From Prevotella sp. UBA3675 (GTDB lineage: Bacteria; Bacteroidota; Bacteroidia; Bacteroidales; Bacteroidaceae), in contig DFJI01000005.1 of assembly GCA_002372235.1 (NCBI GenBank), forward strand, positions 1,001 to 9,308: 8,308 nt of DNA, read 5' to 3'. The notes under the pieces are model-generated. The model saw nothing but the letters and a program-made list of their open reading frames with translations. It did not search any database and had not been told where the DNA came from. Shown one piece after another: positions 6,329 through 8,308 of this stretch. Within the stretch, counting starts at the first letter, position 1. Each line of letters opens with the position of its first letter. Position numbers and translations under genes: made by a program.

Positions 6329-6729
6329 CCCACATACTTTAAGAATTCGTCGTACTCATAGATATAGTCGTCTTCCTCATAATGTTCAGAAGCCAACACC
6401 AAACAGACGGCACCCGACGAGAAATCGTCGAGTGTACGCCATGTATTGATATCTATGAGCAGTCCCTGCCACGGATGATTGAGCAACACGGTCTTTCGCT
6501 CATACCCATTATCGAGTGTGACGTGAAAAGACCCGCTGAGCGCGATGACCAACTGTTTCAGTCGCTTGTGAGCATGTCCGCCCCGACTTTCTCCAGCCGG
6601 TACATCATAGACCCAATAGGCACGCTTCATGTCGAACGGCACTTTGTCCAGCTCTTCGGCAACGGTCAGATTGCCTCGTGGGTCCTCAATCTTGGGCAAG
6701 TCAATCAGTTTAATGTCTAAGGTCGGCAT
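6316..6729 (-). CDS. fdtA: dTDP-4-keto-6-deoxyglucose 3,4-ketoisomerase (FdtA/WxcM-like cupin)
   Basis: The 137-aa cupin matches the FdtA/QdtA/WxcM-C family in length and motifs. It opens with DPRGNLTVAEE (16-26), continues with PFDMKRAYWVYDVP (31-44) and the hallmark SRGGHAHK (48-55), whose two histidines (52 and 54) are the active-site pair, and ends with VLASEHYEEDDYIYEYDEFL (111-130). The enzyme isomerises dTDP-4-keto-6-deoxyglucose to the 3-keto isomer. That is the substrate for the aminotransferase two genes downstream, and the probable rmlB upstream would supply the precursor. The start codon lies 20 nt inside the end of purT and the gene overlaps the next one by 13 nt, so translation is probably coupled. 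Position 18 is Arg, as in FdtA, while position 98 is Arg, as I recall for QdtA; galacto versus gluco product is therefore undecided. Confidence 0.88.
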   Translation of the reverse strand: MPTLDIKLIDLPKIEDPRGNLTVAEELDKVPFDMKRAYWVYDVPAGESRGGHAHKRLKQLVIALSGSFHVTLDNGYERKTVLLNHPWQGLLIDINTWRTLDDFSSGAVCLVLASEHYEEDDYIYEYDEFLKYVGCSK

Positions 6730-7900
6730 AGGGCTCCGTTCCTAATACTGTTTTCGCCAGACGTTTGGCTTTGTCACGAAGAGCGTTCACGTCATCGCCC
6801 ACCTCTCCATAGCACAGCACTACACCCATGCGACGTCCTTTGTGAGCCTCGGGCTTACCGAAGATGCGCACGCGAGTACGGTCTTCGTTCAGTGCATCGG
6901 TGAAGTTGTATTCCAGCGGTTCGCTGCTCTCTTTCGGAGAGAGGACGACGGCTGAAGCACCTGCATGCTCCAGATGGATGCCTGCGATAGGCAGACCCAT
7001 CACAGCACGGAAATGAAGTTCGAACTCGGAGAGGTTGGTGGTATGGCCAAGCGTCACCATGCCTGTATCGTGTGGACGGGGCGACAGCTCAGAGAAGATT
7101 ACCTCTCCCTGCTTCGTCAGGAAGAACTCCACGCCCCAGATGCCAGCACCAGTCAGTGCCTTCGTCACCTTGTCGGCCATCATCTGAGCCTGTTTCAGCG
7201 CCTCATCGCTGATCTTATAGGGCTGCCAAGACTCGCGATAGTCTCCACCCTTCTGCACATGTCCGATAGGCGGACAGAAGATGGTGGGCCAACCATGCTG
7301 CTGAGTGACAGTGAGCAGTGTGAACTCAGAATCGAAGTCTATGAATTCCTCGATAATCACTTCCTTCACGTCGCCACGCGAACCTTCCATAGCCTCCTTG
7401 AATGCCTGTTCCAGCTCATCGTCGTTGTGAACATAGCTCTGGCCATGACCCGACGATGACATCAGCGGCTTCACGACACAAGGGAAGCCAATCTCGTCGG
7501 CAGCCTTCTTAAACTCCTCGAAGGTCTTGGCATAGAAGTACTTAGCCGTGCGCAGGCCCAGTTCCCTTGAAGCCAAATCGCGAATGGCTCGACGGTTCAT
7601 CGTGTAGTTCACTGCACGAGCCGACGGTGTGACCTGAATGCCCTCTTCCTCGAACTTGAAGAGACGCTCGGTACGAATAGCCTCAATCTCCGGCACGATA
7701 ATGTCGGGCTGATGCTTACGTACCACTGCCTCGAGTGCATCGCCGTCAAGCATGGAGAACACCTCGCGCTCATCGGCTACCTGCATGGCAGGAGCATCGT
7801 TGTAACGATCGCATGCAATTACATACTGGCCAGCCCTTTTGGCGGCAATCACGAACTCTTTGCCCAGTTCGCCTGAGCCTAACAACAAAATCTTTTTCAT
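6710..7900 (-). CDS. purT: Formate-dependent phosphoribosylglycinamide formyltransferase (GAR transformylase 2)
   Basis: The 396-aa ATP-grasp enzyme makes formyl-GAR from GAR, formate and ATP in purine synthesis, without folate. Nearly all family blocks are intact. They are LLGSGELGKE (6-15), ACDRYNDAPAMQVA (29-42), MLDGDAL (50-56), IVPEIEAI (68-75), KPLMSSSGHGQS (144-155), GDYRESWQP (219-227) and VEFFLTKQGEVIFSELSPRP (257-276), with Glu257 and Glu271 as the likely Mg ligands, then HDTGMVTL (277-284) and RIFGKPEAHKGRRMGV (345-360). Length agrees with E. coli PurT (392 aa). The frame is open to an ATG at 7927, but I chose 7900: it forms an ATGA overlap with the preceding stop codon and gives the standard N-terminus MKKILLLGSG. 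The gene also overlaps the ketoisomerase gene by 20 nt. A purine gene within a dTDP-sugar operon is unexpected; no functional link is evident. Confidence 0.96.
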   Translation of the reverse strand: MKKILLLGSGELGKEFVIAAKRAGQYVIACDRYNDAPAMQVADEREVFSMLDGDALEAVVRKHQPDIIVPEIEAIRTERLFKFEEEGIQVTPSARAVNYTMNRRAIRDLASRELGLRTAKYFYAKTFEEFKKAADEIGFPCVVKPLMSSSGHGQSYVHNDDELEQAFKEAMEGSRGDVKEVIIEEFIDFDSEFTLLTVTQQHGWPTIFCPPIGHVQKGGDYRESWQPYKISDEALKQAQMMADKVTKALTGAGIWGVEFFLTKQGEVIFSELSPRPHDTGMVTLGHTTNLSEFELHFRAVMGLPIAGIHLEHAGASAVVLSPKESSEPLEYNFTDALNEDRTRVRIFGKPEAHKGRRMGVVLCYGEVGDDVNALRDKAKRLAKTVLGTEPYADLRH

Positions 7901-8187
7901 ACTTGCTTCGGGTTGATCATTTGCCATTCAGGTGTGACGGCAAGCTTCCTTATACATTTATCAATTACAGCCATTGTTTGTTCCTGCGTTTCACCACGCT
8001 TACGGGCTATCTCCTCAAGCGACAGTCGCGGCTCGTCGAAGAGGCCGTAGTAACTGACGATGGCTTGCTCGTCTTCTGGATAGAGAAGGGCCAGCAAGTG
8101 CTCCATCTGGTGCTCCTGTTCGTGAGTGGCTCCTTCGTAGGCCATTTTTACCAAGAAGGAGTGTAAGGCTTGTGAGAGTGCATCCAT
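7897..8187 (-). CDS. Small orphan sigma-70 region 4-like DNA-binding protein
   Basis: The 96-aa product resembles only the C-terminal region 4 of sigma-70 factors. LLALLYPEDEQAIVSYYGL (31-49) matches the 'L..L...E..V...R.GL' helix of region 4.1. LSLEEIARKRGETQEQTMAVIDKCIRKL (55-82) matches the helix-turn-helix of region 4.2 (typical LEEIG..LGVT.ERVRQIE..ALRKL). The first 30 residues are an acidic/polar helix without region 2, so it cannot act alone as a standard sigma factor. The helix lacks the usual R-x-R-V-R basic residues (here EQTMAVID), which weakens the case for -35 contacts. The start at 8187 is the only suitable ATG. Its stop overlaps the purT start as ATGA, so the two are probably coupled. 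Role unknown: an RNA polymerase accessory factor, regulator or decayed sigma factor are options. Confidence 0.7.
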   Translation of the reverse strand: MDALSQALHSFLVKMAYEGATHEQEHQMEHLLALLYPEDEQAIVSYYGLFDEPRLSLEEIARKRGETQEQTMAVIDKCIRKLAVTPEWQMINPKQV

Positions 8188-8201
8188 AAGCGGGGGTGAG
8201 A

Positions 8202-8220
8202 GGCACTGTGGTAGAGTGCC
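8202..8220 (-). other. Hairpin between rmlB and the sigma-like gene
   Basis: A perfect 6-bp stem, GGCACT (8202-8207) with AGTGCC (8215-8220), has a 7-nt loop and fills much of the 44-nt gap between the two genes. On the minus strand it is followed by TCTCACC rather than a T run, so it is not a standard intrinsic terminator. It ends 14 nt before the sigma-like ATG and could modulate translation or mRNA stability within the operon. Confidence 0.4.
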
Positions 8221-8231
8221 AAACGAAACGA

Positions 8232-8308
8232 TTAGCGGTTCTGGTACATGTTATCGTAATACTTCTGATAGTCGCCAGAGGTGACGTTGTCGAGCCACTC
8301 CTGGTTGT
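8232..8308 (-). CDS. rmlB: dTDP-glucose 4,6-dehydratase, C-terminal end (truncated by window edge)
   Basis: Only the last 24 codons and the TAA stop are inside the window; the rest lies beyond 8308. The tail reads NQEWLDNVTSGDYQKYYDNM followed by YQNR. This matches what I recall of RmlB C-termini in Bacteroidales, where a '[DN]-x-E-W-[LM]-[DE]-x-[VI]-[TI]-S-G-[ED]-Y-x-K-Y-Y-x-x-M-Y' tail is characteristic. RmlB (short-chain dehydrogenase fold, NAD-dependent) turns dTDP-glucose into dTDP-4-keto-6-deoxyglucose, exactly the substrate of the ketoisomerase encoded further along this operon. That fit of pathway and position strengthens the call, but catalytic motifs are out of view. The gene is co-directional with all genes downstream, and no promoter is apparent in the following 44 nt. 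Confidence 0.65.
   Translation of the reverse strand, partial: NQEWLDNVTSGDYQKYYDNMYQNR

Noticed and set aside
6965..7459. 164-aa open frame on the plus strand
   Set aside because: It is a long antisense shadow of purT, whose own frame matches its family throughout. The same reasoning removes the plus-strand frames at 3442-3714, 3805-4029, 4584-4856, 5969-6361, 6382-6720 and 7735-8166.
1..8308. Mobile elements, CRISPR arrays, tRNA genes, riboswitches
   Set aside because: No transposase or integrase frame, regularly spaced direct repeats, tRNA-like clover-leaf sequence or recognised riboswitch core was seen on either strand.

Overview
The window reads as chromosomal DNA from a Bacteroidales bacterium, most likely Prevotella or a close relative. 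Three things point there. The 16S rRNA 5' end has the Bacteroidales/Prevotella-type start. Promoters match the Bacteroidetes primary-sigma pattern TTTG / about 19 bp / TAnnTTTG. Gene starts lack strong Shine-Dalgarno sequences. Every feature I accept lies on the minus strand, so transcription runs from high to low coordinates.

Layout in the direction of transcription. (1) 8308-1961 is one tightly packed run of eight genes: the last 24 codons of a probable rmlB (dTDP-glucose 4,6-dehydratase), a 96-aa orphan sigma-region-4-like protein, purT, a sugar 3,4-ketoisomerase (FdtA/QdtA type), a FemAB/GNAT-like acyltransferase, a PLP sugar aminotransferase (FdtB/QdtB type), an MBOAT O-acyltransferase and a membrane-anchored SGNH-fold partner. 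From the sigma-like gene onward each stop and the next start either overlap by 1 to 20 nt or lie 2 nt apart, so an operon with translational coupling is likely. (2) 1788-1573 encodes a 71-aa Cro/C1-like helix-turn-helix protein with its own good promoter and operator-like inverted repeats. (3) 1465-743 encodes a seven-helix Bax-inhibitor-1/YccA-family membrane protein, closed by a strong intrinsic terminator at 672-717. (4) 538-1 holds a ribosomal RNA promoter, a leader of about 220 nt with a boxA-like element and a hairpin, and the first ~279 nt of 16S rRNA, cut off by the window edge.

Proposed biology. RmlB would make dTDP-4-keto-6-deoxyglucose, the ketoisomerase would move the keto group to C3, and the aminotransferase would install a 3-amino group. 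The FemAB/GNAT-like protein, sitting between those two genes, is the natural candidate to N-acylate that amine, giving a Fuc3NAcyl- or Qui3NAcyl-type dTDP-sugar. MBOAT plus SGNH is the usual two-protein arrangement for moving an acyl group, often acetyl, across the membrane onto a surface glycan. The operon therefore looks like a compact cassette for making and decorating a surface sugar. It contains no glycosyltransferase, flippase or polymerase, and it ends before the helix-turn-helix gene, so those functions must lie elsewhere. The odd members are purT (formate-dependent purine synthesis) and the sigma-like protein, which sit between rmlB and the rest. I saw no mobile element, CRISPR array, tRNA or riboswitch.
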